A stretch of DNA of 64,000 nt from contig JAQBSZ010000006.1 in the NCBI GenBank assembly GCA_027623555.1, positions 80,315 through 144,314 on the forward strand. The letters run 5' to 3'. Origin of the DNA: Pseudomonadota bacterium (GTDB lineage Bacteria > Pseudomonadota > Gammaproteobacteria > Pseudomonadales > Pseudohongiellaceae). The notes under the pieces are model-generated. The model did no database searches, had not been told where the DNA came from, and saw only the letters and a program-made list of their open reading frames with translations. Made by a program: the position numbers and the translations under genes. Shown one piece after another: positions 1 to 9,296 of the stretch. Each line of letters begins with the position of its first letter. Within the stretch, counting starts at the first letter, position 1.

Positions 1-33
1 GTCAACCACTAGTATAAAGACAATAGGTGCTAT

Positions 34-657
34 ATGGCTGAATCTTCAGATTTTATGTTGAAAGAATACGAGAATATCTCACAGGCGCACTTCAAGACGA
101 ACGAATCGATTGCCATATTCTTCAGATATTACCTACTGCTAATGGCTATACCCATAGCATTTTTAGGCACCTCTTGGGAGCAGGTCGAAGCGAAGGATGT
201 GGTTAACATGGGTTCTGCTTTGGCGGCTATGAATGCGGCAATATTTGGTATTTTTGCGGTCATGGGATTATGCGTCATGTATTACGTGATTGGATTGCGG
301 CTCGACGCTCTGCTTTATGCTAGGACGGTTAATGGCACTCGGAAATATTTTGCAGACCGCGGGAAAAATTCAAAAGACAAAATCGATGATTTCTTAGTAC
401 TACCCACTAATATGAGTTCGCCAAAATTCACTGCCTCAAACGGATTTTTGGGACTAGTTTCATCGTTTACCATACTGGATAGTTGTTATGCTATTGCTGC
501 CACCTTTTTCTTCAATGTTTCCAGCTATGAAAGTAGAAACTGGAATTTCGAGGGACAGTTCTTGGCATTACTATTCGCGATTCTAGTAGCCAGTGTAGTT
601 CTACACATAGTTGCTTTCGAGTGCGCAAAAATTCGGATGAGTGAAACCTGGGATTAG
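34..657 (+). CDS. Four-helix membrane protein, unassigned
   Basis: A 207-residue protein with four hydrophobic segments near residues 28-46, 68-90, 134-160 and 174-196, so it is probably an inner-membrane protein. The N-terminal stretch before the first helix is polar and charged, and a basic loop (RKYFADRGKNSKDK) separates helices 2 and 3. An AGGTG about 5 nt before the ATG supports this start. I do not recognise the family. It sits about 570 bp upstream of a large nuclease-helicase gene in an accessory zone, so a role in defence or element maintenance is conceivable, but nothing in the sequence proves it. The left edge of the window hides its upstream context. Confidence 0.7.
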   Translation: MAESSDFMLKEYENISQAHFKTNESIAIFFRYYLLLMAIPIAFLGTSWEQVEAKDVVNMGSALAAMNAAIFGIFAVMGLCVMYYVIGLRLDALLYARTVNGTRKYFADRGKNSKDKIDDFLVLPTNMSSPKFTASNGFLGLVSSFTILDSCYAIAATFFFNVSSYESRNWNFEGQFLALLFAILVASVVLHIVAFECAKIRMSETWD

Positions 658-1224
658 CTGCTCCTTAAAAGTTTCGTTACCGAAAGTATCCCATACTTGT
701 CCTAAGGATTCGGATGCCGCTTCTAGCGAGGTGTATATGCAATAATTAGTTTTGTTCCGCCGTCAAGCTTAGCATGTGAGGCCGCTAAAACATTTTCCAG
801 CTTATTCTAGACTTTTTGAACACCGTAAAGGGTGTTGACTAGTTACCACGAAAATCCCTGTTAAGCCAATTCTACGCGGCAACTGCACTTTCCCAGGACG
901 TAAAAGCACGCAGCCGGGAGTATCGTTGATTTACTGTTGATACTAACCAACAAAAGGAGGACAAGTTTATTTTCTGACCGCGAATTATTTAGCTAGAAAA
1001 CATGTCAAACCACTTTAATTCCCGTAAGAATCACCAGTCGACTACAACTGTAGTGGCATAGTTAGAATTGCATAATAGTTGGAGTCTATATACGAACATA
1101 GACTACGCAAACCATTCCCAGGATTAAAGGGCGAAAACCGTGTTAACCTGCGAGCTCTGCGCCCGAAGAAGTTGGCAAAAGACATAGGAATTCACAGGTA
1201 TAAGAAATAGAGAATTTGCAGGAT
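658..1224. other. Intergenic region, no gene recognised
   Basis: About 570 bases of AT-rich sequence without a convincing reading frame, tRNA or repeat. A Shine-Dalgarno-like AGGAGG at about 955-960 is followed by no sustained frame. The promoter of the downstream nuclease-helicase gene presumably lies in its right part. Confidence 0.5.
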
Positions 1225-4200
1225 ATGAAGGTTTCAAACAAACAAGTTGTACTCAGCGCTTCTGATCTCGTCGGGTACCTCAATTGTAATCATTTGAGTG
1301 CGCTCGATCTTGATGTTGTACATGGGCATCGTGAAAAACCAGAACATTACGACCCGCTTTTAGAGCTTCTGAGGGAAAGAGGAAATCAACACGAGCAAGC
1401 CTATTTGGAGCATCTTCAAAAAGGTGGGTTTCAATATGTATGCATTGACGGTGTTGATATCTCCGATGCCAGTGTAAACGCGACGACAGATGCGATGAAA
1501 AGCGGTTGCCAGATTATTGTGCAAGCCGCTTTTCGGGCAGGTAGCTTTGTTGGACGAGCAGATATCTTGCGGCGGATAGAGAGATCCAGCAATCTCGGTG
1601 ATTGGTCTTATGAAATTATCGACACGAAGCTTTCTCGGGAAACCAAGGGCGGGAGCGTATTGCAGCTTTGTCTCTACGCCGATTTACTTTCTGAAGTTCA
1701 AGGGTTTGCGCCAGAGCATATCTACATTGTTGCACCTTGGTCTGATTATGAGCCTCAAGCGTTCAGATTTAATGACTATGCGGCCTACTACAGGAAAGTA
1801 AAAGCTCAAGCTCTTGATGCTCTCGTTAGTGAGGGCATAGGAGAAACTTACCCTGAGCCTAAATCACATTGTGACATCTGCCGATGGAGAAACGACTGCG
1901 ATTTAAGACGTCGTAATGACGATCATCTGTGCCTTGTTGCCAACATCTCGAAAAACCAAATTTCTGAGCTGAAAGTAAACGGTATTGCAAACGTTAAAGC
2001 ACTCGCCGAACTGCCTGAAGTTATGCCTTTTACACCGCAAAAAGGATCTGTTCTTACCTATGAGAAATCAAGAGATCAAGCGAATGTTCAAGTTCGAGCC
2101 CGAGAGACCGGCGAACTTACATACGATATAAAACAAATTGTACCAAAAGTAGGGTTCTCGGCGTTGCCAGAACCTTCGATAGGGGATGTGTTTTTTGATA
2201 TTGAGAGCGACCCCTTTGTCGGTGAGCATGGCCTTGAATACCTATTAGGTTATTCCTATTTCGAAAATGAGAAACATATTTATAGCAGCCTTTGGGGGTT
2301 TGAGCGCGCTGAAGAGAAAGCGATATTCGAGCGGCTTATTGACGACATCACGGCAAGACGTGAAATATATCCAGATATGCATATTTACCATTTCGCACCA
2401 TATGAACCTGCTGCGCTAAAGCGCCTTATGGGGCGATATGCCACAAGGGAAGATGAGGTTGATAATCTCCTGCGCGGCGAGGTGTTCGTTGATCTTCTTA
2501 GTGCTGTACGAAACGCAATGTATGCAGGGGTTGAGAGTTATTCCATCAAAAAATTGGAACCGTTTTTTGGCTTTCAACGAAAGGTCGTATTGCATGATGC
2601 CAATGTTGCGCTTACCAAATTGACGTCTTGTATCGAACTCAATGATACTAAACTTATTGATGATGCCACCAAAAAAGTTGTTGAAGGATATAACGCGGAC
2701 GACTGTTTTGCGACGCATGCCCTTAGAGATTGGCTTGAAACTTTGAGGCGCGACCTCATTGCAGAAGGGCACGAAATACCAAGGCCGCCTATACCAGAAC
2801 CAACCCCCCTAGAAGACCTCAATGAAAGAGCTAAAAAGGTCCTGGCCCTTATTGGAAAGCTCACTCAGGATGTGCCCGTAGATCGGGTGGAGCGGTCTGA
2901 AGAGCAGCACGCACGATGGTTGCTTGCCTACCTTCTTGACTGGCATCGACGTGAAGAAAAGGCTGTTTGGTGGGAGTTTTTTAGGCTTAGAGATCTGACG
3001 CCGGATGATCTTGTATCTGAAAAAGCAGCTATTTCAAGGCTTTCTTTTTTGGAAACGGTTGAGAGCACAAAGTCAGGTATTCCAATAGACAGATACGCAT
3101 TCGAGCAGCAAGACACCGACGTCAAGGAAGGCGACAAACTCATTCAAAATGGCGGAGATACCTTTGGTACTGCTGAAGCTATTTGCAAAGATAGTCGTAC
3201 GATTGACATCAAAAAATCTAAGAAAACAAAAGGCATGCATCCTGAAGCGGTTTATTCGCATCTGTTTATTCGTACTAACGAGCAAGCAAATTCAATAATG
3301 CGTATTGCTGGATATGTTGCTGAAACTGGAATTGAAGGCTCGGGAGATTATATTTCAGCGCGTGAATTACTGCTGAGAAAACTTCCCGAGATATCTGATA
3401 ATTCCATGAACGAGGAAGGTGAAACTATTCTACAATCCGCCTTAAGGGTTGCTAAAAATATTAGCTCTGGTGTATTGCCAATGCAAGGGCCGCCAGGTAC
3501 AGGGAAGTCTTATACGGGCGCAAGAATGATCTGCGCTCTTGTAAAGCAAGGGAAAAAAGTTGGCATCACGGCAAATAGTCACAAAGTGATCAGAAACCTT
3601 ATAGATAAAGTGATTGAGGCTGCAATCGAAGATGGCACCAACATCAATATAATTCAAAAGCCGAAAGATAAGGTGCCAGATCAAAATAGTCTGGTGTTTG
3701 CAAAAACTAATGAGGAGGTTTTTACCGCTCTTTCTTCTGGCACGGCACAAGTTGCTGGAGGCACACATTTTCTTTGGAGTAGAGCGGAAGCAGCGAGTAC
3801 GCTAGATGTTCTTTTTATTGATGAAGCTGCACAGATGTCATTGGCAAATGTTCTAGCAGTTTGTCCGGCAGCAACGTCGGTTATTTTATTAGGTGATCCT
3901 CAACAGCTAGATCAACCGACACAGGGATCTCACCCAGACGGGACAGGAGTTTCATCTTTAGATCACATTCTCGGGGGTGCCCAGACAATCAGCCCAGAGC
4001 AAGGGTTATTCTTGAAAGACACTTGGAGACTTAGTCCTGATATTTGCGCATTTAATTCCGAGCTATTTTATGATTCAAAACTGTCTTCCGTAGCCGGATG
4101 CGATAAGCAGATAATTCTATCTGAAAGTACTTTTGTAGGCGCTGGATTGCGATATTGTCCTGTAGATCATTCAGGTAACACCAGTTCATCCATCGAAGAA

Positions 4201-4629
4201 GCAGAGGTTGTTCAGAAAATTGTACAAGCAATTTTGGCATCCAATACAACGTGGACTGACCGAGACGGCATTGTGCGCCCTGTCTCCTTGGACGATATTT
4301 TGATTATTGCTCCTTACAATGCTCAGGTGTTCGAAATACAGCAGCGTATCCAAGATGCTCGTGTTGGAACTGTTGACAAATTTCAAGGACAAGAGGCACC
4401 GATTGCAATATATTCTATGGCGACATCGTCTTATAAAGATGCGCCAAGAGGGATGGAGTTTTTGTACAGTGGCAATAGATTAAATGTTGCAATTTCCCGT
4501 GCTCAATGCTTGGCCATACTGGTGGCTTCGCCTCAAGTGTTTGAAGCTGAATGTAAAATGCCTCGCCAAATGCAGCTCGTCAATGCCTTTTGTAGATATT
4601 TAGAAATGGCGGAATCTATTACGGTATGA
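1225..4629 (+). CDS. RecB-like nuclease, RNase H-like domain and SF1 helicase fusion
   Basis: A 1134-residue protein with three parts. Residues about 10-235 are a RecB/Cas4-like PD-(D/E)XK nuclease (TM0106-like) with GRAD at 110 and IIDTK at 131. Cys21 plus Cys216, Cys219 and Cys225 have the spacing of an AddB/Cas4-type iron-sulfur cluster. Residues about 320-500 look like a DEDD/RNase H-like exonuclease (FFDIES near 323, YNADDC near the end). Residues about 735-1134 are an Upf1/Dna2-like SF1 helicase: GPPGTGKS at about 755, DEAAQ at 866, GDPQQLDQPTQG, a TWRLSP motif, VDKFQGQE and NVAISRAQ. It probably resects or unwinds nucleic acid in the cytoplasm. The start is uncertain: a TTG at 1216 is possible, but ATG 1225 matches the domain edge better. 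Genes of this architecture are often standalone; a defence role is inference. Confidence 0.85.
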   Translation: MKVSNKQVVLSASDLVGYLNCNHLSALDLDVVHGHREKPEHYDPLLELLRERGNQHEQAYLEHLQKGGFQYVCIDGVDISDASVNATTDAMKSGCQIIVQAAFRAGSFVGRADILRRIERSSNLGDWSYEIIDTKLSRETKGGSVLQLCLYADLLSEVQGFAPEHIYIVAPWSDYEPQAFRFNDYAAYYRKVKAQALDALVSEGIGETYPEPKSHCDICRWRNDCDLRRRNDDHLCLVANISKNQISELKVNGIANVKALAELPEVMPFTPQKGSVLTYEKSRDQANVQVRARETGELTYDIKQIVPKVGFSALPEPSIGDVFFDIESDPFVGEHGLEYLLGYSYFENEKHIYSSLWGFERAEEKAIFERLIDDITARREIYPDMHIYHFAPYEPAALKRLMGRYATREDEVDNLLRGEVFVDLLSAVRNAMYAGVESYSIKKLEPFFGFQRKVVLHDANVALTKLTSCIELNDTKLIDDATKKVVEGYNADDCFATHALRDWLETLRRDLIAEGHEIPRPPIPEPTPLEDLNERAKKVLALIGKLTQDVPVDRVERSEEQHARWLLAYLLDWHRREEKAVWWEFFRLRDLTPDDLVSEKAAISRLSFLETVESTKSGIPIDRYAFEQQDTDVKEGDKLIQNGGDTFGTAEAICKDSRTIDIKKSKKTKGMHPEAVYSHLFIRTNEQANSIMRIAGYVAETGIEGSGDYISARELLLRKLPEISDNSMNEEGETILQSALRVAKNISSGVLPMQGPPGTGKSYTGARMICALVKQGKKVGITANSHKVIRNLIDKVIEAAIEDGTNINIIQKPKDKVPDQNSLVFAKTNEEVFTALSSGTAQVAGGTHFLWSRAEAASTLDVLFIDEAAQMSLANVLAVCPAATSVILLGDPQQLDQPTQGSHPDGTGVSSLDHILGGAQTISPEQGLFLKDTWRLSPDICAFNSELFYDSKLSSVAGCDKQIILSESTFVGAGLRYCPVDHSGNTSSSIEEAEVVQKIVQAILASNTTWTDRDGIVRPVSLDDILIIAPYNAQVFEIQQRIQDARVGTVDKFQGQEAPIAIYSMATSSYKDAPRGMEFLYSGNRLNVAISRAQCLAILVASPQVFEAECKMPRQMQLVNAFCRYLEMAESITV

Positions 4630-4922
4630 AATGTAAGCGAAACGACCGCTATTGGCTGTGGGTTCAATTGGTTAACGCAACTAGCGCTAGCCCATACTCA
4701 AACTCAGAATAATGCACCATAAGCTAATCCTATATCACCGCTGTCTTTTGTCAAAACGAAGAGTCATGCACTCGAAAATATCGGTAGCTCTCCGCAGCCA
4801 CCAAAAGTCACCTCCTTACTAAGTATCCTAAGACTCCTGTCGGAAGGTTGTAAATCTTAACGCGCCAGGTCTCCCATCTTATATGAAGAGCAATTCATCC
4901 AATCATATAAGGAACCTCCCCA

Positions 4923-5354
4923 ATGCATCGCTCCCCGAGAACCATCACGACCCTTCTCTGCCGCGATCTCCTCGAAGATCCCGACGACGACCCGCACTGC
5001 CGCGTAACTCTGAACTTCCCCCTTCGCACCATCTCGACCAGCTATCGAGTCGGCTTCGACGGCAGCTTCGCCATTACAACTTTCACGGCCAATTCCTTGC
5101 ACTGCCTTGGCTCCATATTGGTTGCACAAGATAACCAGAATTGGACCGAGCCACGTTTATTCCATTGGAATACTTTGAACCAATATCGAGAGCTGTTCCA
5201 GAACTGTTCCGTCCCCGAACCCCTACCCTGGAAATCCCTGTTGGCCGCATTCGCGAACGAGGAACTGATTCCCCTTGACGGAGTTTCACTCAATCCCGAC
5301 AAGTTACCTTCATCCCACGATATTGGCAAGTTGATGACCCCCTTCGAGCGATAA
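4923..5354 (+). CDS. Hypothetical 143-residue protein
   Basis: Starts at an ATG preceded by AAGGAACC and encodes 143 mostly soluble residues with no signal peptide or membrane segment. The N-terminal half is richer in G+C than the surrounding DNA. No domain is recognised. It is followed after 28 nt by a second gene start with an excellent ribosome binding site that is now broken by an inserted element, so this may have been the first gene of a small accessory operon. Confidence 0.5.
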   Translation: MHRSPRTITTLLCRDLLEDPDDDPHCRVTLNFPLRTISTSYRVGFDGSFAITTFTANSLHCLGSILVAQDNQNWTEPRLFHWNTLNQYRELFQNCSVPEPLPWKSLLAAFANEELIPLDGVSLNPDKLPSSHDIGKLMTPFER

Positions 5355-5382
5355 ATTCAAACCTCAACCCAAAGGAGAAAAC

Positions 5383-5457
5383 ATGACGAAAGTTAAAGCT
5401 GATCCAACCATCAAAGTGCTCAGGAGAGGCAAATTGTTGATTTGCAGTGAAAATTGA
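5383..5457 (+). pseudogene. 5-prime gene fragment interrupted by an IS21-like element
   Basis: AAAGGAG lies 6 nt before an ATG at 5383, and the frame begins MTKVKADPTIKVLRRGK. At 5435 the sequence passes into the inverted repeat of the 151-bp inserted element, and the frame stops at 5455-5457 inside it. Beyond the element (5586 on) the frame does not recover. The original gene is therefore lost except for about 17 codons; its identity cannot be told. Confidence 0.5.
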
Positions 5458-5585
5458 CCCACTTTGCGCCATATTTGCATTGAATAATTGAACCACAACT
5501 TGCTACTGTTCACGCGGGGTTGAAGCTTGTTAAAGGGAGCAAAATTGAATGCAATTATTGGGTCAATTTTCACTGCAATTCAACA
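5435..5585. mobile_element. IS21-like ends-only element (MITE), copy A
   Basis: A 151-bp element bounded by inverted repeats. The left end starts TGTTGATTTGCAGTG followed by AAAATTGACCCA. The right end is its reverse complement with one mismatch over 27 bp. Similarity continues a few bases outward (AAAT/ATTT). The termini, with TGACCC repeats and TGT/ACA tips, are of the kind found at IS21-family ends. No transposase is encoded. Two relatives lie at 31242-31383 and 33295-33445. It interrupts the gene starting at 5383. Confidence 0.7.
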
Positions 5586-5802
5586 ATTTCCCTAATTGCA
5601 TAGGAAACAAGAGCCAATCTTAAGAGTACTTTTTAACTCAGGCATACCATTTCTGGTGTATGAATTAATATTCCACTAATTCGTAATACCCGTAAGCTGA
5701 AATCTTGACCATTGCAAGTTGTTCCAATATTGCTGGGTCGTATAAATGACAATCAATGTCCTCTAAGTAGCTAGCTCGATTGGAGCAACCTAAATCTTCT
5801 TC
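5586..5802. other. Intergenic, decayed DNA
   Basis: AT-rich sequence with no sustained frame on either strand. It probably includes the remains of the gene broken by the inserted element and of the fragment on the other strand. Confidence 0.4.
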
Positions 5803-6147
5803 CTAATAAAGATCAATAAAGGGAGCAATGGCACTGCCAAAGTCCAGTTGATCCCGTAGGGATTCACCAGAACTGGCAGTATCATATAAATCAATGTAAA
5901 AATGACGGGCATGGCCTACCAGCAATAAACAATCATCAGAGACCATCCGTTCGACACTATCGACTCGCCGTAATCCCCTCTTAATTTCATGGGTGCTAAT
6001 CGTGGAGGAAAGCCGATAGTGTTCCACCATAGAATAATCATACATGCTTACCGCTCCAATTAAATGCGCCTTAACCGCCAGCAAAACGCTGGTGTTAAGA
6101 CCCTCTAATTTGAGCGGCTTGGTTTTTGTTAGACAGAATCTACTTTC
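5803..6147 (-). pseudogene. Gene fragment, 5-prime truncated
   Basis: An open frame of about 114 codons begins directly after an in-frame stop at 6148-6150 and lacks a start codon near its upstream edge. The conceptual sequence looks protein-like (TKPLKLEGLNTSVLLAVKAH, then YDYSMVEHYRL, then DDCLLLVGHARHFYIDLYD). I cannot assign it. It faintly recalls ICE accessory proteins of the TIGR03761 kind, but the match is too weak to claim. It is best read as the C-terminal remnant of a larger gene. Confidence 0.35.
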
Positions 6148-6320
6148 CTAAGGAATAGGAAAGTTACAGTATTTACTAATTGTAAAAATTGAGAACCACC
6201 ACATCACATGATTTGTTATCAACTTGATATCGGATCAGCAAGGAAAGAGAAATCGGAAGAGCTAGCCTAAAAAACGAAACAAAGGGGAATTTAAGTAGGG
6301 CTAGGTTGGCAGGCTTGAGT

Positions 6321-6566
6321 TTAATCGTCAGTTTGAAAACTATAGATATAAGGCTTTCCGTCTTCGCGTTCAGAGCCGTCAATTTCAAGTTGGTAGCCGC
6401 CTTCTATTGGAACAAGATCCCCATAGATACCATTCATTATATCGTCATACACACTCAGCAGTGTCGTACTGGCAGGTTTGTTTTCAGGCACCCATTTCTC
6501 CACTTTGTTTTGAACATGTAGTGAAATGTAGTTTACAACAATCTGAATTTTTTCTTCTTTGGTCAT
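6321..6566 (-). CDS. Hypothetical 81-residue acidic protein
   Basis: The frame starts MTKEEKIQIVVNYISLHVQN and ends IYSFQTDD. It is soluble, acidic and has no recognisable domain. The ribosome binding site is weak (AAGAT about 8 nt upstream). Codon use and composition look coding, and no better frame overlaps it. It stands alone between the fragment at 5803-6147 and a long non-coding stretch. Confidence 0.5.
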   Translation of the reverse strand: MTKEEKIQIVVNYISLHVQNKVEKWVPENKPASTTLLSVYDDIMNGIYGDLVPIEGGYQLEIDGSEREDGKPYIYSFQTDD

Positions 6567-6828
6567 GGCGACAATCTTATCTAGTCAGCAGTCAATATTC
6601 TAAAAACACTCTTTTTCAATCTAAGATGACGCTCTTCCGATAAGCCCGAATTTCCGCATGCCCTGCAAACTGTGCCCTAATCGTACCGATTCAAACAGGA
6701 CAAATCAATTCACCATAGATTCGCTTGCTATCTAAGAGAATTAGGTTCTAAACCCTATAAAAACAGTGGGGCATTAAACGGTTAAGAAAAATCCGTGTTT
6801 AGGCTGTTTTGGGTCCTTCGCCATTAAA

Positions 6829-6858
6829 CCGCGTCACTACATATCTGTAGTGACGCGG
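6829..6858. repeat. Perfect 13-bp inverted repeat
   Basis: Arms CCGCGTCACTACA and its exact complement are separated by TATC. No T-run follows on either side, so it is not a standard terminator. A protein-binding site or recombination-related palindrome is more likely. Confidence 0.6.
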
Positions 6859-6916
6859 AGGTAGAGAGCAGGCCACACGTGGCCTCCATTAACTTTTCTG
6901 ACATGACGGAAACATT

Positions 6917-7066
6917 ATGAGCGTATTTCAATCACCTGATCTTCATACTTTTGGTCAACCAATGTGGCTATTGCATACTCAATAGCAGCGGTTCAAAAGA
7001 GCCGTCATTCGTGCTCATGCGCAAGGAAGAGCGTTTATTGACTCACTAAAGGAGGATTGCCTATAA
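6917..7066 (+). pseudogene. Small frame interrupted by one amber codon
   Basis: An ATG at 6917 with GGAAA upstream opens MSVFQSPDLHTFGQPMWLLH, reaches TAG at 6983-6985, and continues in the same frame to a TAA at 7064-7066 (QRFKRAVIRAHAQGRAFIDS). The two halves together give about 49 residues. It may be a decayed small gene; coding status is uncertain. Confidence 0.25.
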
Positions 7067-7285
7067 GTAAAATGCAGTACCCGTCTGATGCAAAAAAACT
7101 ATTAACATCAGCCCCTACTGGGATCACTGATCTAATGGCTTCTTAGCTAATCAGGTTTTAAGGGAGTGGTGTCCTGTGACATTTATAACCAGCAGTACGG
7201 TTATTCTCTATTAGCTACCACTAATAGACAGTCATCAACACTTACCAAACGTATCACACCAATATGTTCAGTGACTCAACAGTCT

Positions 7286-7350
7286 GTTTTAACGGACGCA
7301 GTATACAGAGGCAACCGTTTAAACGGACGTCTAACCGTTTAAAACGGACA
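7286..7350. repeat. Three iteron-like palindromic repeats
   Basis: Three related units lie at 7286-7298, 7316-7329 and 7336-7350, with the shared core GTTTWAAACGGAC. The middle copy contains the perfect palindrome CCGTTTAAACGG. Spacing is 30 and 20 bp between unit starts. They lie about 370 bp upstream of the integrase and may be operator or iteron sites. Confidence 0.5.
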
Positions 7351-7459
7351 AATTGAACATAAAATAAAACCTGCTTTTTTGCATACAAAGACACCTTTGA
7401 AAGACATTGTATTCGTCGTCGTTGCGTCAATTTATTAACGTAGACTTAACTGTGGAAAA

Positions 7460-7482
7460 TCGGCCCTACTGATTAGGGCCGA
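7460..7482. repeat. 9-bp hairpin without T-tract
   Basis: TCGGCCCTA pairs with TAGGGCCGA across a 5-nt loop. The sequence downstream is AATCAAAATA, not a uridine run, so a terminator is unlikely. Confidence 0.4.
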
Positions 7483-7718
7483 ATCAAAATATTCAAAATG
7501 TTGCTCTGTAATAGTTCTTTGTCTGAGGATTATTGAGTGTGTCTGTCAATTATCTATCGAGCAATTTTCCAACTCGTTATAACATCCATAAACAATCGAA
7601 ATTCCTTTCGCTAAAGGCAGTCTTGTTATCCATAAACATTCCTGAGTCCTGGGAAAGTTTACCGTCTCTTTCTTTGATCGATTACCTCATCTTCGTGCCA
7701 TCACTTTGGAGGTCGATG

Positions 7719-8585
7719 ATGAATAAACTTAATTATCAATTAAAAAATTTATGTGAACGTAACCACGATGGCAGTCATGGAACGCGCTCAGAGCGTCATC
7801 AAATATTGCAGGGCATCGCTAATCAATTACTGGCATTAGGATATCGGCGTATGGAGGCCAATTCCTTAAAGCCAAAACACATTGAAGCCTTGGTAGCCCA
7901 TTACCATCAAGAAGGTTTAACACCTGGAACAATTAAAAACCGCATGTCAGTGCTGCGGTGGTGGGCTGAAAAGATCAACAAGTCCAATGTCATTTGTAAT
8001 GACAATGCCTTTTATGGCATTGCCGACCGAATTTTTGTGACTAACTCCTCCAAAGCCTGTGAGTTAGATAAGGCGCTATTAGCAAGAATTGACAGTGAGA
8101 CCATCAAAATGAGTTTGGAGTTACAAAAGGTATTTGGTCTCAGACGCGAAGAAGCCATGAAGTTTACGCCGGATTTTGCCGATCAGGGAAATCACATTCG
8201 GCTTAAGTCGTCCTGGTGTAAAGGGGGTAAAGCAAGAGAGATTCCAATTAAGACGGATGAGCAACGAGATGTATTAGCTAGGGCGCATGTACTGGCGGGA
8301 AGAGGATCGTTGATTCCCGATCATATGCAGTATGTCCAACAAATGCGGATTTATGAAAGTGAAACGCACAAGGCAGGGCTTTCAAAAATGCATGGCTTAC
8401 GCCACCGCTATGCACAAGAACGCTATCTTGCTTTGACGGGATGGGCTTCACCAGCCTGTGGCGGGCCAAAATCTCAAAACCTCAATTCTGAAGAACGTAA
8501 ACAGGATTGCCTTGCACGATTAGCGATCTCCCAAGAATTGGGGCACGAACGCAAATCTATAACAGCGGTGTATCTAGGTACGTAA
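7719..8585 (+). CDS. ICE-type tyrosine recombinase (integrase)
   Basis: A 288-residue site-specific recombinase expected to insert and excise the element. The N-terminal part (about 1-115) resembles the phage-integrase N domain and the rest the 'Integrase_1' catalytic domain seen in ICEs. Catalytic residues are visible: Arg142/143 in GLRREE, His225 and Arg228 in HGLRH, His276 in GHER and the nucleophile Tyr285 in AVYLG. TTGGAGG at 7706-7712 places the start at ATG 7719 (or 7716); the open frame extends 60 codons further upstream without a ribosome binding site. It ends only 3 residues after the tyrosine, somewhat short but plausible. The gene is on the same strand as the transfer operon. Confidence 0.85.
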   Translation: MNKLNYQLKNLCERNHDGSHGTRSERHQILQGIANQLLALGYRRMEANSLKPKHIEALVAHYHQEGLTPGTIKNRMSVLRWWAEKINKSNVICNDNAFYGIADRIFVTNSSKACELDKALLARIDSETIKMSLELQKVFGLRREEAMKFTPDFADQGNHIRLKSSWCKGGKAREIPIKTDEQRDVLARAHVLAGRGSLIPDHMQYVQQMRIYESETHKAGLSKMHGLRHRYAQERYLALTGWASPACGGPKSQNLNSEERKQDCLARLAISQELGHERKSITAVYLGT

Positions 8586-8740
8586 AGGTTTGAAAAACCA
8601 TCTTTCAAACGGCGTTGCCTGCGCTGCTCCTTGACTCGATAGATAAGCATTTACTGTTGCTATTGCAGTCTCAATAGCACTGAACGGGTATAAGCCATTC
8701 ACGATTAACACCGCAATGAAAGCGTGAAAGTTTTTATACC

Positions 8741-8800
8741 AGCCCTTTGGGAGAAAGATTCCCTTGGGGGATGTTTTTCTCTTTTTTATCTTGAAAGATT
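8741..8800 (+). ncRNA. Candidate radC-type RNA leader, copy 1
   Basis: CCCT, then a small GGGA...TCCC hairpin, then a GGGGG stretch form a nested structure. It is followed by a pyrimidine-rich run and, 12 nt later, the next gene's ribosome binding site. The layout matches the better-formed copy at 27870-27935 ahead of the RadC-like gene. The radC RNA motif is known from 5-prime leaders of radC, integrase and anti-restriction genes in mobile elements. This copy is the weaker of the two. Confidence 0.4.
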
Positions 8801-8812
8801 CGGAGAATCACA

Positions 8813-9154
8813 ATGGAATATTTGGAAATAGCGGGACAAGTAAAATTGAAAGCGGATTTTGATCAAGTCAAAGTAAATTCAGTATTGAAAGCGTTATCCA
8901 ATATTGAAAGTGCTATTTTTGGCTTTATTGAGGTCAGCCTCAAAGGTGACGTTCTTAGCATTCACGCCGACGGTGAAATTGCAGAGAGCAATTCGATTAA
9001 AGCGCTATTTTTAGACCTGCAAGATCAGTTTGCGATTGGCTCATCATTTAAGATGTTTAGTGTTCGATGGGAGTTTTATGTCATGTTATCAATACTCTCA
9101 TTACCTACCCAAACAGCACTTGTTAAGACGACACAAACTGCGCTCATGCAGTAA
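8813..9154 (+). CDS. ICE accessory protein, 113 residues
   Basis: Starts at an ATG with GGAGA 6 nt upstream, directly behind a candidate structured RNA leader and in front of a strong terminator, so it is probably a monocistronic unit. The protein is soluble, with alternating strand and helix character (VKLKADFDQVKVNSVLKALS near the N terminus). No domain is recognised. Because related RNA leaders precede DNA-interacting or anti-restriction genes in other elements, such a role is possible here but is inference only. Confidence 0.6.
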   Translation: MEYLEIAGQVKLKADFDQVKVNSVLKALSNIESAIFGFIEVSLKGDVLSIHADGEIAESNSIKALFLDLQDQFAIGSSFKMFSVRWEFYVMLSILSLPTQTALVKTTQTALMQ

Positions 9155-9158
9155 TCCA

Positions 9159-9202
9159 TGGCAAAGGCTTTCCCTTACAGGTAAGCCTTTGCCATTTTTT
9201 TT
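9159..9202 (+). terminator. Rho-independent terminator
   Basis: TGGCAAAGGCTT at 9159-9170 pairs perfectly with AAGCCTTTGCCA at 9183-9194, followed by eight T residues. It separates the 113-residue gene from the conjugation operon. Confidence 0.9.
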
Positions 9203-9296
9203 ATTAAAGTTTCCTAGCATGAAGGAAACATTAAGGTCATTGGTGTAGGCAGTCTTTCTATAGTCTATTGCCTTGATTCAACAAAATGGAAAACAG

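Larger units (their letters stand above)
6567..7718. other. Long mostly non-coding stretch before the integrase
   Basis: About 1.15 kb without an intact gene. It holds a 13-bp perfect inverted repeat at 6829-6858, an amber-interrupted small frame at 6917-7066, three copies of a CGTTTAAACGG-like palindrome at 7286-7350 and a 9-bp hairpin at 7460-7482. Such density of symmetric sites next to an ICE integrase is compatible with an attachment, transfer-origin or control region, but none is proven. Confidence 0.5.

Noticed and set aside
5803..6147. Identification of the fragment as a TIGR03761-family ICE protein
   Set aside because: Only a loose pattern of hydrophobic and Tyr-Asp residues agrees; not enough to name it.
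7460..7482. Hairpin as a terminator
   Set aside because: No T-tract follows on either strand, so it is listed only as an inverted repeat.
7533..7718. N-terminal extension of the integrase from an upstream start
   Set aside because: A strong TTGGAGG at 7706-7712 directs initiation to 7719, and the upstream 60 codons do not look like part of an integrase.
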